Origin: Leptospiraceae bacterium | GTDB lineage: Bacteria; Spirochaetota; Leptospiria; Turneriellales; Turneriellaceae | Assembly: GCA_016788945.1 (NCBI GenBank) | Contig: JAEUSA010000244.1 | Span: 1-17,254 of the forward strand | Length of the DNA: 17,254 nucleotides | Direction: 5' to 3' | In this document: one piece after another, positions 1 to 7,372 of the stretch | How the letters are laid out: each line of letters starts with the position of its first letter | Numbering within the stretch: position 1 is the stretch's first letter | Made by a program: the position numbers and the translations under genes | The notes under the pieces: generated by a model | Told to the model about the DNA's origin: nothing | Database searches by the model: none | Seen by the model: the letters and a program-made list of their open reading frames with translations, nothing else

Positions 1-1
1 C

Positions 2-118
2 GAGCGGTTCGACAAACGTCTGGTTCAGGTTGCTGCTGACGGTAAGACCAGACGTCTCAATGAACAGCGCTCGGGCGAATTCATAACGCCGACTGAGCGG
101 ATGGATCTGGTCTTCTAA
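2..118 (+). CDS. C-terminal fragment of an unidentified protein
   Basis: Reading from base 2 gives 38 sense codons ending in TAA at 116-118; the peptide ends ...TPTERMDLVF. The frame is open to the left edge, so this is the tail of a plus-strand gene that starts outside the window. The residues are charged and polar with no recognisable motif, so no function can be assigned. It converges on the FecR-domain gene, and a stem-loop followed by a T-run lies just downstream, which supports it being a real transcribed gene end. Confidence is moderate that it is coding. Confidence 0.55.
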   Translation, partial: ERFDKRLVQVAADGKTRRLNEQRSGEFITPTERMDLVF

Positions 119-138
119 AAATTCTGCCGTGATGGCGG

Positions 139-168
139 AGCGCATTATTTCAGTGCGCTGAACTTTTT
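139..168 (+). terminator. Candidate intrinsic terminator for the left-edge gene
   Basis: A 6-bp stem (agcgca 139-144 with tgcgct 154-159) encloses a 9-base loop and is followed four bases later by five Ts at 164-168. It lies 20 bases after the stop of the left-edge gene and overlaps, in antisense, the last codons of the FecR-domain gene. The stem is short, so the call is tentative. Confidence 0.35.
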
Positions 169-843
169 ATCCACGTACTCTTGCCATTTCTGCAGTTGCG
201 CGGGCGTCAGATTATTCTTTTTCCCGATGGTACTGTTATCGAGTTCAGAATGGTTGTGTCCGACGGGCAATCCCATTTTTTTCAGGTCATCGACCATAAC
301 TTTCACCGCCTTATTACCTCGGTAATACATGACGTAATCTTGATCGTTGACCTCCTCTTTTCCGGTGGCCAGATTTTTGTATGCAATTTTGCCTTCGCAG
401 TGACAGGTGCCCGTCGTCGCGCCGTCAGTAAACGTGAAGAATTTTGTTCCGCGCACCCCCGCGACCGTTGTCGGCGTACGCAGAGCAAACCTGCCGTTCT
501 CGGACAACTTCGAGACGGATGTCCAAGCGTTACCATTTTGCAGATAAACTTGTTTGTCTTCACCCCCGCGCTCATAAACAAAGCGCGTATTGCGCTGTAT
601 CTCTATCTTGGCACCGGTCACTTCAAATATGACGGTGCTGGCGTCGGCCGTCACTACGGCATCGCCGACAAAAACTTTTTCACCCTGGCGCGCCGGTTTG
701 GTTTTTTTTGATCCATCGGGGTCGACGTGTTCAATCAGCGCCGAACCTTTGACAAAGGTGATGATACCGTCTGTCACGGGAGGAGCTTTTTCGCAGGCAA
801 CGGCAAGAAACAGAACTGATGCGGCATAGCTGATGGCTTTCAT
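145..843 (-). CDS. FecR-domain lipoprotein
   Basis: From the ATG at 843 the product is 232 residues. The first 17 residues form a lipoprotein signal peptide (MKAISYAAS...) ending in the lipobox LAVAC, so Cys17 would be lipidated. The body reads as a FecR domain: a glycine-bounded start, a beta-rich centre, then the signature TPTTVAGVRGTKFF, followed by a CxC pair (TCHCEG). In the classic system FecR is an inner-membrane anti-sigma regulator. Spirochaetes and other bacteria also carry stand-alone periplasmic or lipid-anchored FecR proteins of unknown ligand, and no sigma factor or TonB receptor is next to this one. A GTG start at 852 would add MGC; I prefer 843 because Lys then follows Met as in ordinary signal peptides. 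It is the last gene of the minus-strand run, 38 bases after the Rossmann-fold gene, so co-transcription is likely. Confidence 0.85.
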   Translation of the reverse strand: MKAISYAASVLFLAVACEKAPPVTDGIITFVKGSALIEHVDPDGSKKTKPARQGEKVFVGDAVVTADASTVIFEVTGAKIEIQRNTRFVYERGGEDKQVYLQNGNAWTSVSKLSENGRFALRTPTTVAGVRGTKFFTFTDGATTGTCHCEGKIAYKNLATGKEEVNDQDYVMYYRGNKAVKVMVDDLKKMGLPVGHNHSELDNSTIGKKNNLTPAQLQKWQEYVDKKFSALK

Positions 844-881
844 ACATCCCACTATTGTATTTCACGCACCTGTCAAGCGTA

Positions 882-1760
882 TCACAGAATTTTGTATATA
901 CTTTCAGGGATCAGGTTCAGTCGCGAGGTTACCGCTTCGGGCAGCTGTGGCATGGCCGACTCGGTCCACAACCATGGGCCAAGCACGTTGATGATGGGCG
1001 CTTTTTCACCGCCAAGCGCGAGCTTGAATCCATTGGTAATGTCTTCGGGCACCGTCGGCCTGAAGGGTATACCATTGGCGTGCTCGCGGTAGGTCTCTTC
1101 TTCAGAGCGATAGTTTTTATCGTAAAAGAAATCGCTGAATTTCATGCCGGATTTTTTCCACTCGGCGCGCCAATCTGGTTGAAAGTCTTTCTCACGCGTA
1201 AACCGGCGCTGAGCGAGCAGCGCAATACCGCGCACCGAGTTGCTGAAGAACATGCCGATACGAATGATCTGCAATTTGTCAGGATTGCGCACGGCGAGCT
1301 CTTCCATTGCAATTTTGGTGAAGGTCATTGCACCATAAATCTTCATCAATGCCGGCAAGGCCATAAAACCCGAAAGCGCAATCGTGCGTTTCGGCTGGAG
1401 CGCTTTGGCAAGCTTTAGGTACGGAATTACGGAGTACTCGAGACTCGGCGGCACCATCTCGGCTTTGGATTCCGATACATCCATACCGACCGAACCGCGC
1501 GCGGGAATGTAGATCACATAGTCGACGCTCTTCTCTCTCAGTCGCTTATCAGCGAGCATCTTGTCGACAGCGTCCGGTTTCTCGAGGTCGATACCATAAA
1601 TCGTATGGTCAGCCTCTGCGCCTTGGGCTTCATTACCATGTCCGCTTTCAGCTATCTGCGGCCGGCTGGTAGTGGTGATAATTTCTGCCCCCATGGCTTT
1701 CGCAGCCGCCATGGCTGCCCTGCCCGAAACTGCCGCTGCACCGACGATAAAGACGCGCAT
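882..1760 (-). CDS. NAD(P)-binding Rossmann-fold protein, atypical SDR
   Basis: The 292-residue protein opens with a beta strand and a glycine-rich nucleotide loop (VFIVGAAAVSGRAAM, residues 3-17), as in extended or atypical short-chain dehydrogenases. A second strand (VDYVIYIPARGS) and a strand before LSGFMALPA fit the same fold. The classical SDR Tyr-xxx-Lys pair is not in register: after the Ser of LSGF comes a Tyr with a Lys seven residues on (YGAMTFTK). It may therefore bind a dinucleotide without normal catalysis, or use other residues. The ATG overlaps the TGA of the upstream lipoprotein gene (TGATG), which points to translational coupling. There is no signal peptide, so it is cytoplasmic although its operon partners are envelope proteins. 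The substrate is unknown. Confidence 0.7.
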   Translation of the reverse strand: MRVFIVGAAAVSGRAAMAAAKAMGAEIITTTSRPQIAESGHGNEAQGAEADHTIYGIDLEKPDAVDKMLADKRLREKSVDYVIYIPARGSVGMDVSESKAEMVPPSLEYSVIPYLKLAKALQPKRTIALSGFMALPALMKIYGAMTFTKIAMEELAVRNPDKLQIIRIGMFFSNSVRGIALLAQRRFTREKDFQPDWRAEWKKSGMKFSDFFYDKNYRSEEETYREHANGIPFRPTVPEDITNGFKLALGGEKAPIINVLGPWLWTESAMPQLPEAVTSRLNLIPESIYKIL

Positions 1761-2692
1761 CAGTCAAACCCCGTTACACCGAGCGCGCGACGTTTAGTAC
1801 GATGATTATTATCATGCTCGCGCCAGTAAGCAGTGTTAACAGTTTTTTTCAGGCGCGCTATTGTCGTCAGTTTCTTGGGTTTTTCAAATCCATCCATGTA
1901 GGTCTCCCGATACTCCAGAATGCGGTGAGGAAAATTGTTTTCAAAAATAAAACTCACGCGACGCTCGTTCGCTGTCCCCAAAGCATAAACGAGTGAATAT
2001 TCGCTCTGCTTCAGTGCACCATACATCAGCAACTCTGCATTTGCCTGTTCGGCAGCAAGCTTGCGGTGCCGCAGGCGTGAAGAAAATAGTGAAGGTATCA
2101 CTTGCACGGTACCCTGCGGCAGAGCCGTCGGTTGAAGACGTATACGCTGCCAGATTTCGTCTTCGCTCATAATGCCTGGCACAGTAAAATCTTCGTCGCC
2201 CGATTCTTCGAAGTACGACCTTCCTTGCACTGCATAGCTCCCCTTTTTGAGGTTCAATTGCAACCACGCCTGCCCGCACCAGTCAACTGCTGAACCGGTG
2301 ACCTTGAGCGCGAGCGGATGCATTGCGGTATCCAGCGGCTTGAAGCTGGTCGTCGTGAGTGCGTAATCGTAGATTCCGGTAGCGAAGCGCCGCATTTGCT
2401 GTACTTTGAGCACAGTTACTTCGTTTACGCTATGAGTAAGCTCTGACTTTACCTGTTTATCGCTGCGGAATGGTTCGCTGACAGTAATCACGACCAGCTC
2501 CCCGTTATGGATTTCACTGTAGCGCGCCTGAGACAATGAAAAACGAGCGAGCTCAGCCGTACCACTCAGCCAATAACGGCTGAACTCGGGCGACGGCGTG
2601 AAAGCTGCGGAAGCTGCCACTGCTGAAGCCGCACTATTGCGGCAATCACACAAGGCCAGAATCAACAGAGCCTGAAAAAAAAACTTTCTCAT
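1760..2692 (-). CDS. Putative lipoprotein of a conserved uncharacterised family
   Basis: This 310-residue protein has a charged start (MRKFFFQ), a short hydrophobic core and two cysteines (LALCDC, Cys15 and Cys17), so it is probably a lipoprotein or at least exported. The body has a recognisable series: YWLSGTAEL, then QARYSEIHNGE, a strand ending VSEPFRSDKQVK, VTVLKVQQ, a TGIYDYALTTTSF block, a VDWCGQAWLQLN block, and SYFEESGDEDF. From memory, lipoproteins with this same series occur in Bacteroidetes and Leptospira, and some carry the label 'septum formation inhibitor Maf'. I see no Maf nucleotide-pyrophosphatase motif here, so that label should not be used. The ATG overlaps the TGA of the upstream gene by four bases (ATGA), and the TGA overlaps the ATG of the next. 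The role is unknown; it is probably a beta-rich periplasmic protein. Confidence 0.75.
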   Translation of the reverse strand: MRKFFFQALLILALCDCRNSAASAVAASAAFTPSPEFSRYWLSGTAELARFSLSQARYSEIHNGELVVITVSEPFRSDKQVKSELTHSVNEVTVLKVQQMRRFATGIYDYALTTTSFKPLDTAMHPLALKVTGSAVDWCGQAWLQLNLKKGSYAVQGRSYFEESGDEDFTVPGIMSEDEIWQRIRLQPTALPQGTVQVIPSLFSSRLRHRKLAAEQANAELLMYGALKQSEYSLVYALGTANERRVSFIFENNFPHRILEYRETYMDGFEKPKKLTTIARLKKTVNTAYWREHDNNHRTKRRALGVTGFD

Positions 2693-3123
2693 TTTGCGTC
2701 CTCATAGAGCTTTTTGAAACTCAAAAGCACCGGCTCCATCGCTTTCGGTAAATCTACTTTGCCGGCACTCGATAACATGCACCAGGTGAGATTATTGCCG
2801 GCCTGAAGCCATACCGAACGTCCCGATGCGGCAAAATGCGCGCGCGCCGATTTGCGCTGCTCAGCGGGTCTTTCGGCGATCGCTTTGGCGGCCGCCTGTT
2901 CGGCTAGCGTTGCATTGGCATAACTACGCGCTTCGCAAATAAAACTGTGGCCACTCGAAGAGAAGCGGTATTCGCGTAGTTTGATTTCTCTGCTGCCATT
3001 ATTTTCCGTGCTATCACTGCGCGCCACCTGCTTGGCACCATCAGGCAATATCTCAGCGCGCCGGTTGCATTGCAGAATCACCAAGGCAGTGAAGACAAAT
3101 GCGTGCTTTCGGTATCGCCCCAC
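2689..3123 (-). CDS. Small putative lipoprotein, unknown function
   Basis: The 144-residue product starts at a GTG whose G overlaps the last base of the upstream TAG. The N-terminus (MGRYRKHAFVFTALVILQC) is a plausible export signal with Cys19 as lipid site, although Gln just before the Cys is not a standard lipobox residue. The mature part has three further cysteines (FICEAR, TWCMLS and the lipid Cys counted apart gives two in the body) and an alanine-rich helical segment (NATLAEQAAAKAIAERPAEQ) before a short beta region (GRSVWLQAGNNLTWCML). It matches nothing I know. Its position, overlapping both neighbours, suggests it works with the membrane protein upstream and the larger lipoprotein downstream. 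Confidence 0.65.
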   Translation of the reverse strand: MGRYRKHAFVFTALVILQCNRRAEILPDGAKQVARSDSTENNGSREIKLREYRFSSSGHSFICEARSYANATLAEQAAAKAIAERPAEQRKSARAHFAASGRSVWLQAGNNLTWCMLSSAGKVDLPKAMEPVLLSFKKLYEDAK

Positions 3124-4199
3124 TATTTTCGGGTGACGTCGCGGTAGTCGGGTATATGTGCCACGACAGAACCATCGGGCATAATCTTAGAGTATCCAGC
3201 AGCAAGCGGAATCTGATACTTCTTCAGATAAAAATCAAAATCATTTTTCTGCGACAGATCTACCATTTGCAGCCGCGCATCGACCATCGTCAGCTTGCCA
3301 AATTTGACATCCCCCTGATATAAATAGAGGTAATTTTTGACGTCACGCACGGGCAAGGGAGGAAAAGCGATCTTCTTCTTGCTCGAGAAGAATAATTGCA
3401 GACCATCGTTGTGGATGCGCATGTCGCTGATAAAACCGCCGATTTGTGGTGGCGGGAATATTTTGAATGGCTCGACAATAATCTTGTTCCCCTGCATCGT
3501 GATACCCCGGCCTGAGGGTACCGGTAGCAGCTTTTCCATATTGAGTCCGACGGTATCGAGCAGCGCCTTGGTGTACGGGTTGCCGAGCGATTTGATGCGC
3601 TCAGCCTCGATGACCATGAGTGTCTTTTCGCGATCAAGGTACATCTTACCGACCATCTCAAAACTCAGCCAGACGACGAGCTTCATGTCACCCGTCAGGC
3701 GGAGTTTCTTCACTTTTTTGCCGTCTTCTTCGTCGTCGAAGAATTGCATCTGCATATTCTTGAGCGGCGAACCATCATAGTTGAATACCATATTGTTGAA
3801 GATATATTCCATGATCTCGGTCTTGACGAATGCTTCACCCGAAAGAATATCGATGCGGAAAGAATTCACATCGTCGAAGTTAACGATTGGTGTTTTACCT
3901 TTGGGTATGGCTTCACCGATGAGCTCTTTGACTTCCATGTGGATTTCATCCGTCAGCCTGAAGTGCAGATTCGATAATTTCATGTACGTGCCGCTGCGCG
4001 AATGCAGGCGCATACCCTTCATGTCGCCGCCTAAGTCCATCGGCTTGTGGTCGAGCTTGTAATGTGAAAGAATGATCTTTAACGCAAATACACCCAGTAC
4101 GGTAGCAACCGCCATAATAATGCTGAGGTGCACCAGCTTGCCGATAAGTATCTTCCGCCGTTCTTTCTTGCTTAACACGGCCGGAGTCGATGTTTCCAT
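3123..4199 (-). CDS. Single-pass membrane protein with large periplasmic domain, unknown function
   Basis: From the ATG at 4199 the protein has 358 residues: a basic cytoplasmic start (LSKKERRKILIGK), one hydrophobic helix at about residues 23-44 (LVHLSIIMAVATVLGVFALK) and a roughly 310-residue extracytoplasmic domain. That domain alternates strands with short loops (for example VNFDDVNSFRIDILSGEAFV, then GFISDMRIHNDGLQLFF) and calls to mind AsmA- or DUF2993-like lipid-handling proteins, but I cannot assign a family. A TTG at 4232 would add 11 residues and has AGG about nine bases upstream; I prefer the ATG because the longer start lies inside an 18-bp palindrome. It is the first gene of the minus-strand envelope operon, and its TAG shares one base with the GTG of the next gene. 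Confidence 0.7.
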   Translation of the reverse strand: METSTPAVLSKKERRKILIGKLVHLSIIMAVATVLGVFALKIILSHYKLDHKPMDLGGDMKGMRLHSRSGTYMKLSNLHFRLTDEIHMEVKELIGEAIPKGKTPIVNFDDVNSFRIDILSGEAFVKTEIMEYIFNNMVFNYDGSPLKNMQMQFFDDEEDGKKVKKLRLTGDMKLVVWLSFEMVGKMYLDREKTLMVIEAERIKSLGNPYTKALLDTVGLNMEKLLPVPSGRGITMQGNKIIVEPFKIFPPPQIGGFISDMRIHNDGLQLFFSSKKKIAFPPLPVRDVKNYLYLYQGDVKFGKLTMVDARLQMVDLSQKNDFDFYLKKYQIPLAAGYSKIMPDGSVVAHIPDYRDVTRK

Positions 4200-4215
4200 A
4201 GCGCACGGTTTTTTC

Positions 4216-4233
4216 TTTGACGCGTGTGTCAAA
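4216..4233. promoter_or_regulatory. 18-bp palindrome between divergent genes (candidate operator)
   Basis: TTTGAC at 4216-4221 is mirrored by GTCAAA at 4228-4233 around six bases; two inner bases also match (TTTGACnCnnGnGTCAAA). It lies in the 53-base gap between the divergent membrane-protein gene and the YhhQ-type transporter gene, where one site could control both. Each half contains a TTGAC sequence like a -35 element, but I find no convincing -10 at the right spacing on either strand. Confidence 0.4.
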
Positions 4234-4252
4234 TTTATTACCTGTCGTGCAC

Positions 4253-4915
4253 ATGCAGAACCCGAAAGACAGGCTTTATGTTATACTCGCAGGGTTCTTT
4301 ATTACCAATGCGCTGCTCGCCGAGATGGTGGGCGGCAAAATTTTCACCTTTGAAGTTGGCTCCACCGCGGTGAACCTTTCGGTTGGCGTTCTTGTCTGGC
4401 CGGTAGTCTTTATCATGACCGATATCATTAACGAGTATTACGGCCTTGCGGGGGTGCGCCGTGTCACCCTACTCACGATTGTCCTCATTTCGTATGTGTT
4501 CGTCGCCCTGTATTTCATGGGTCTTACGCGCGCTGCATCGTTTTCCGCAATCAACGACGATAATTTTAACGTGGTGTTTGGCACTTCGCAGAGCATCATC
4601 ATCGGTTCTCTGGTTGCTTTTGCACTCGGCCAGTTTCTCGATTACTTCGTTTTTCATCAGTTGAAAATGCGCACCGGCGAATCTCACCTGTGGCTGCGCG
4701 CTACCGGTAGCACTGTATTTAGTCAGCTGATCGATACGTTTGTGGTACTCTATATTGCGTTTGTTCTACCCGGTAAATGGTCACACGCCGAATTTTTTAA
4801 GGTCGCAAGTTCCAACTATTTCTACAAGCTGCTGATCGCTCTCGCGGTCACTCCCGTCATCTATATCGTGCACGCGATTATCGAACGCTATCTCGGTCGC
4901 CAGAAACATGCCTGA
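4253..4915 (+). CDS. yhhQ: Queuosine precursor transporter, YhhQ/VUT family
   Basis: The 220-residue protein, about the usual family length, has roughly six membrane segments. Family landmarks are visible: a first helix with ITNALLAEMVGGKIF, then the hallmark VFIMTDIINEYYGLAGVRR, and late in the protein RATGSTVFSQLIDTFVVLYIAF. In E. coli YhhQ imports the queuosine precursors preQ0 and preQ1; other members carry queuine or queuosine. Which one is used here cannot be read from sequence. The ATG at 4253 was chosen over an upstream in-frame TTG at 4217 that lies in the palindrome and would add 12 unlikely residues. The last eight bases overlap the start of the nucleosidase-like gene, so the two are translated together and probably work together. 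Confidence 0.88.
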   Translation: MQNPKDRLYVILAGFFITNALLAEMVGGKIFTFEVGSTAVNLSVGVLVWPVVFIMTDIINEYYGLAGVRRVTLLTIVLISYVFVALYFMGLTRAASFSAINDDNFNVVFGTSQSIIIGSLVAFALGQFLDYFVFHQLKMRTGESHLWLRATGSTVFSQLIDTFVVLYIAFVLPGKWSHAEFFKVASSNYFYKLLIALAVTPVIYIVHAIIERYLGRQKHA

Positions 4916-5495
4916 AACTTGGCTTTGCGTTGCGCATGAAAAAGAGATTCCAGATTTTGCTGCGTTGGCAACAAGAGGTTATACGCCACTTGCCCTCGGT
5001 ATAGGGCAATTTCACGCGCTGATTCGCTTCAGTGAACTGGCGGCGCTGCAAAAACCCGCTGCGGTAATTTTGGCCGGCACTTGTGGTGCTCTTCATGAGG
5101 CGGATGTCTCACGAATCTTTCTCTGCAATCATTTTGCGTTTTCTGCCGTGGCCGGTGAAGAAACTCCGAACTTTCTTGAGCAGGCATTTACCACAGAAAA
5201 CCCCCGGCAGCCTTTGCCACCCGATCTACCGAGCGCAACGGTGTTGCAGAACTATGGGGTTAGCCTCGACGCGCAAAAATTTGCGGCCAATGCGGCAAAT
5301 ATTCCTGCACAATATCCGCGGCCTATTCTCGAAAATATGGAAGCGGCCTCTCTTGCGGTAGCGTGCAACCGGCTGCAGATACCCTTTGCGGCTGTACTTT
5401 GTGTGACCAACACCGTGGCCGCCGACGCACGGCAGCAGTGGAAGAAAAATTTTAGCTCCGCCGGCAAACTACTTCGCGACGCGCTCGCCGGCTAA
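4908..5495 (+). CDS. Nucleoside phosphorylase/hydrolase-like protein
   Basis: The 195-residue protein has the signs of the PNP/MTAN fold: LALGIGQFHA (residues 28-36), a glycine-rich strand VILAGTCGALHEAD (53-66), and LENMEAASLAVAC (141-153), matching the ENMExAA segment whose Met-Glu pair binds the ribose. It ends with CVTNTVAADARQQW, where members usually have an R-x-(I/V)-S-(D/N) segment; Asn168 fills the position that is Asp in purine enzymes. Asn and the following R-x-x-W recall futalosine hydrolase (MqnB), so that is one alternative; MTA/SAH nucleosidase is another. At 195 residues it is shorter than the usual 220-240. The eight-base overlap with the queuosine-precursor transporter suggests it frees a base from an imported nucleoside, possibly queuine from queuosine. 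Its 3' end overlaps the CHAT gene by 27 bases in antisense. Confidence 0.7.
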   Translation: MPETWLCVAHEKEIPDFAALATRGYTPLALGIGQFHALIRFSELAALQKPAAVILAGTCGALHEADVSRIFLCNHFAFSAVAGEETPNFLEQAFTTENPRQPLPPDLPSATVLQNYGVSLDAQKFAANAANIPAQYPRPILENMEAASLAVACNRLQIPFAAVLCVTNTVAADARQQWKKNFSSAGKLLRDALAG

Positions 5496-7364
5496 TGCCT
5501 TGGTTTTGGTGAACGCAAAAGCATAAGACCCGTCATTATTGGCGCTGATGCGCATAAACGGCGAAAGATCGAGAAAGGTTTTTTTGACCGGTGAATAAAA
5601 AACACAACGGCCGACAAGGTATGAAGTTTTTTCTAACAACTCTGAATAATTCATCGCATTCGCCTGCGTCGGCAGCAAAATATCGCGATGGCTATGATTC
5701 CGTTCAACACCCTGATAACTCAGCTGGCGGTGCCCGGGTTCGACGATCAGGTAGAAACCGTAATGCCGCAAGAAATCGAGGTCGATCAGCAGCGCTTCAA
5801 GCAGATATTGCACGGTAATCGTGTATGTTTCAAAATCACTGTCTTTGACCGACCCGGCACGGTATTTACCGCGCAACACGGCGAGTTTCTCAAGATTCTC
5901 TTTATGCACATAGAGGGTCTCGAGCAGATTCACTGCCAGTGGGTGCGCCTTGATCGCGCGAATGGAACCCAACGCAGAAAATAGTGCAGCGAGTGATTTT
6001 TCGACATTGGGAAAAGGAAAAGCAATCGGTTTCGGAAAATTGAATACTCGATAGTTTGCCAGAATCAGGGCCGTAAGAAAAAATACGCATTGCGAATAGA
6101 GATAGAACAGCGTTTTGAGCGTTTCTTCACCTCCATTTTCGCCTTTGTTACTTTTTTCGGTAAAAACCTTGTGGAATTTTTCGAAAGCTTCGGCGATCGG
6201 AAACGGATAGTGTGCCATCACGTCATCGGGCTCGAGCATGTTGCGCGTGACGTCGGGCAAAAGCGACTCAGCACGGAACACCGTCTGCATCGGGTTACCC
6301 ATCAGCAGGTATGACGCCCAAGTCAGGTCGTTCAGGGAAAAATGTTCACGCGCATACGAACGACTCTGTTGCAGCGATTCACCCAGCGATTTTCCCTGAA
6401 AAATGTGGTCATAGAATTGTGTAGTGAATTCGAGGGTCGGCTGACGGTCTGGCAGCTCCCAGTTGGTGCCGACATAACTGGTGCGGCCGGCCCGAATAAA
6501 GGCGGCTGCGAATTGCGCATACCATGACGCATCGCTGACGTGCTGGTCAGAGCGCGCGCTCAGGCATGAATTGCAGAAAATGAGTTTGGGCTGTGCGCCG
6601 CTCATCTTGAATTCACGTGCATAGAGAATTTTGCCATCGGCTAACAACCACCCGTTTTCGTCAGGATTTCCGCTATAATGCAGATGCCCGGCATAATGGA
6701 TGATATCTTTATCGAGAATGGAATTGAGTATATTGAGCTTGGTGACGGTTTTACCGCCGATGAGCGTCAGGTTGATTTTTTTAGGGCTGACAAATGCACC
6801 GAGATGCTCAAACAACAGCTCTCCCTCACGGCGCGCCCAGTCGAGATCTTCTCGCGGGTCGGCGATGATAAGCATATTAATGATTTCGCGCGGATGAAAA
6901 TCGCTGAGCGAGATATCCTGTCCTTTAATAGCCTTGCCGAGGTAGAATTTTTCCCATAAGAAGGCCGAGCCGTCGTGGAGTATCTCGAGTGGAAGCGAGG
7001 CCAACGCCGCATCGACATGGAAATACAAGTAGGTTTGCTGCGAATCGCGTATGAACTCTTGCAGTGGCACGGGAAAGAACTGCTTGAACAATGCTTCACC
7101 GATTTCCCGCAACTTGTGGCTCAGATTGAGATGCTGAAAAATCAGCGCCTGATTTTCTTCAGTGCCGCGAGGCAACGACGACAACGAACGGGAAATATTG
7201 GCAATGCGACCGAGTTCGTCGAGGTATTCGCCGATCAGGTCATCATCTATAATCGATTGCAGGCGTTCGTTCGCTTTAAGCGCCGGGTTTCCGACACCAC
7301 TTTCCTGAACGATGTTGAAAACATTCGTGTTGCCGACCCTGTCGATGATAATTGAAGTCAGCAT
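5469..7364 (-). CDS. CHAT-domain protease with unusual C-terminal domain
   Basis: The 631-residue protein carries a CHAT (caspase HetF associated with TPRs) peptidase in residues of about 85-365. The segment ALASLPLEILHDG (120-132) is the usual lead-in. The catalytic His lies in DIIHYAGH (His227) and the Cys in LIFCNSCLSA (Cys267), and the domain closes with TWASYLLMGNP. There are no TPRs, unlike many CHAT proteins. The N-terminal 80 residues are polar and helical. The C-terminal half (about 380-631) is mostly helical, with YLYSQCVFFLTALILANYR (421-439), an ExN-x-x-H-like stretch GVERNHSHRDI and a final strand FLDLSPFMR. It weakly recalls accessory domains I associate with bacterial kinases and conflict proteins. 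CHAT proteases are cytoplasmic and cut specific partners (for example gasdermins or Csx30), but no obvious substrate gene is adjacent. The ATG follows a long stem-loop, so expression may be gated by RNA structure. Confidence 0.85.
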   Translation of the reverse strand: MLTSIIIDRVGNTNVFNIVQESGVGNPALKANERLQSIIDDDLIGEYLDELGRIANISRSLSSLPRGTEENQALIFQHLNLSHKLREIGEALFKQFFPVPLQEFIRDSQQTYLYFHVDAALASLPLEILHDGSAFLWEKFYLGKAIKGQDISLSDFHPREIINMLIIADPREDLDWARREGELLFEHLGAFVSPKKINLTLIGGKTVTKLNILNSILDKDIIHYAGHLHYSGNPDENGWLLADGKILYAREFKMSGAQPKLIFCNSCLSARSDQHVSDASWYAQFAAAFIRAGRTSYVGTNWELPDRQPTLEFTTQFYDHIFQGKSLGESLQQSRSYAREHFSLNDLTWASYLLMGNPMQTVFRAESLLPDVTRNMLEPDDVMAHYPFPIAEAFEKFHKVFTEKSNKGENGGEETLKTLFYLYSQCVFFLTALILANYRVFNFPKPIAFPFPNVEKSLAALFSALGSIRAIKAHPLAVNLLETLYVHKENLEKLAVLRGKYRAGSVKDSDFETYTITVQYLLEALLIDLDFLRHYGFYLIVEPGHRQLSYQGVERNHSHRDILLPTQANAMNYSELLEKTSYLVGRCVFYSPVKKTFLDLSPFMRISANNDGSYAFAFTKTKALAGERVAK

Positions 7365-7372
7365 AGGCTAAT

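Noticed and set aside
181..711. 176-codon plus-strand open frame opposite the FecR-domain gene
   Set aside because: It is antisense to a gene with a clear lipobox and FecR signature, and its own product has no domain or signal.
855..1418. 187-codon plus-strand open frame opposite the Rossmann-fold gene
   Set aside because: Its product is low-complexity in character and rich in Arg, His and Phe, as expected of an antisense shadow; the minus strand has the coupled operon gene.
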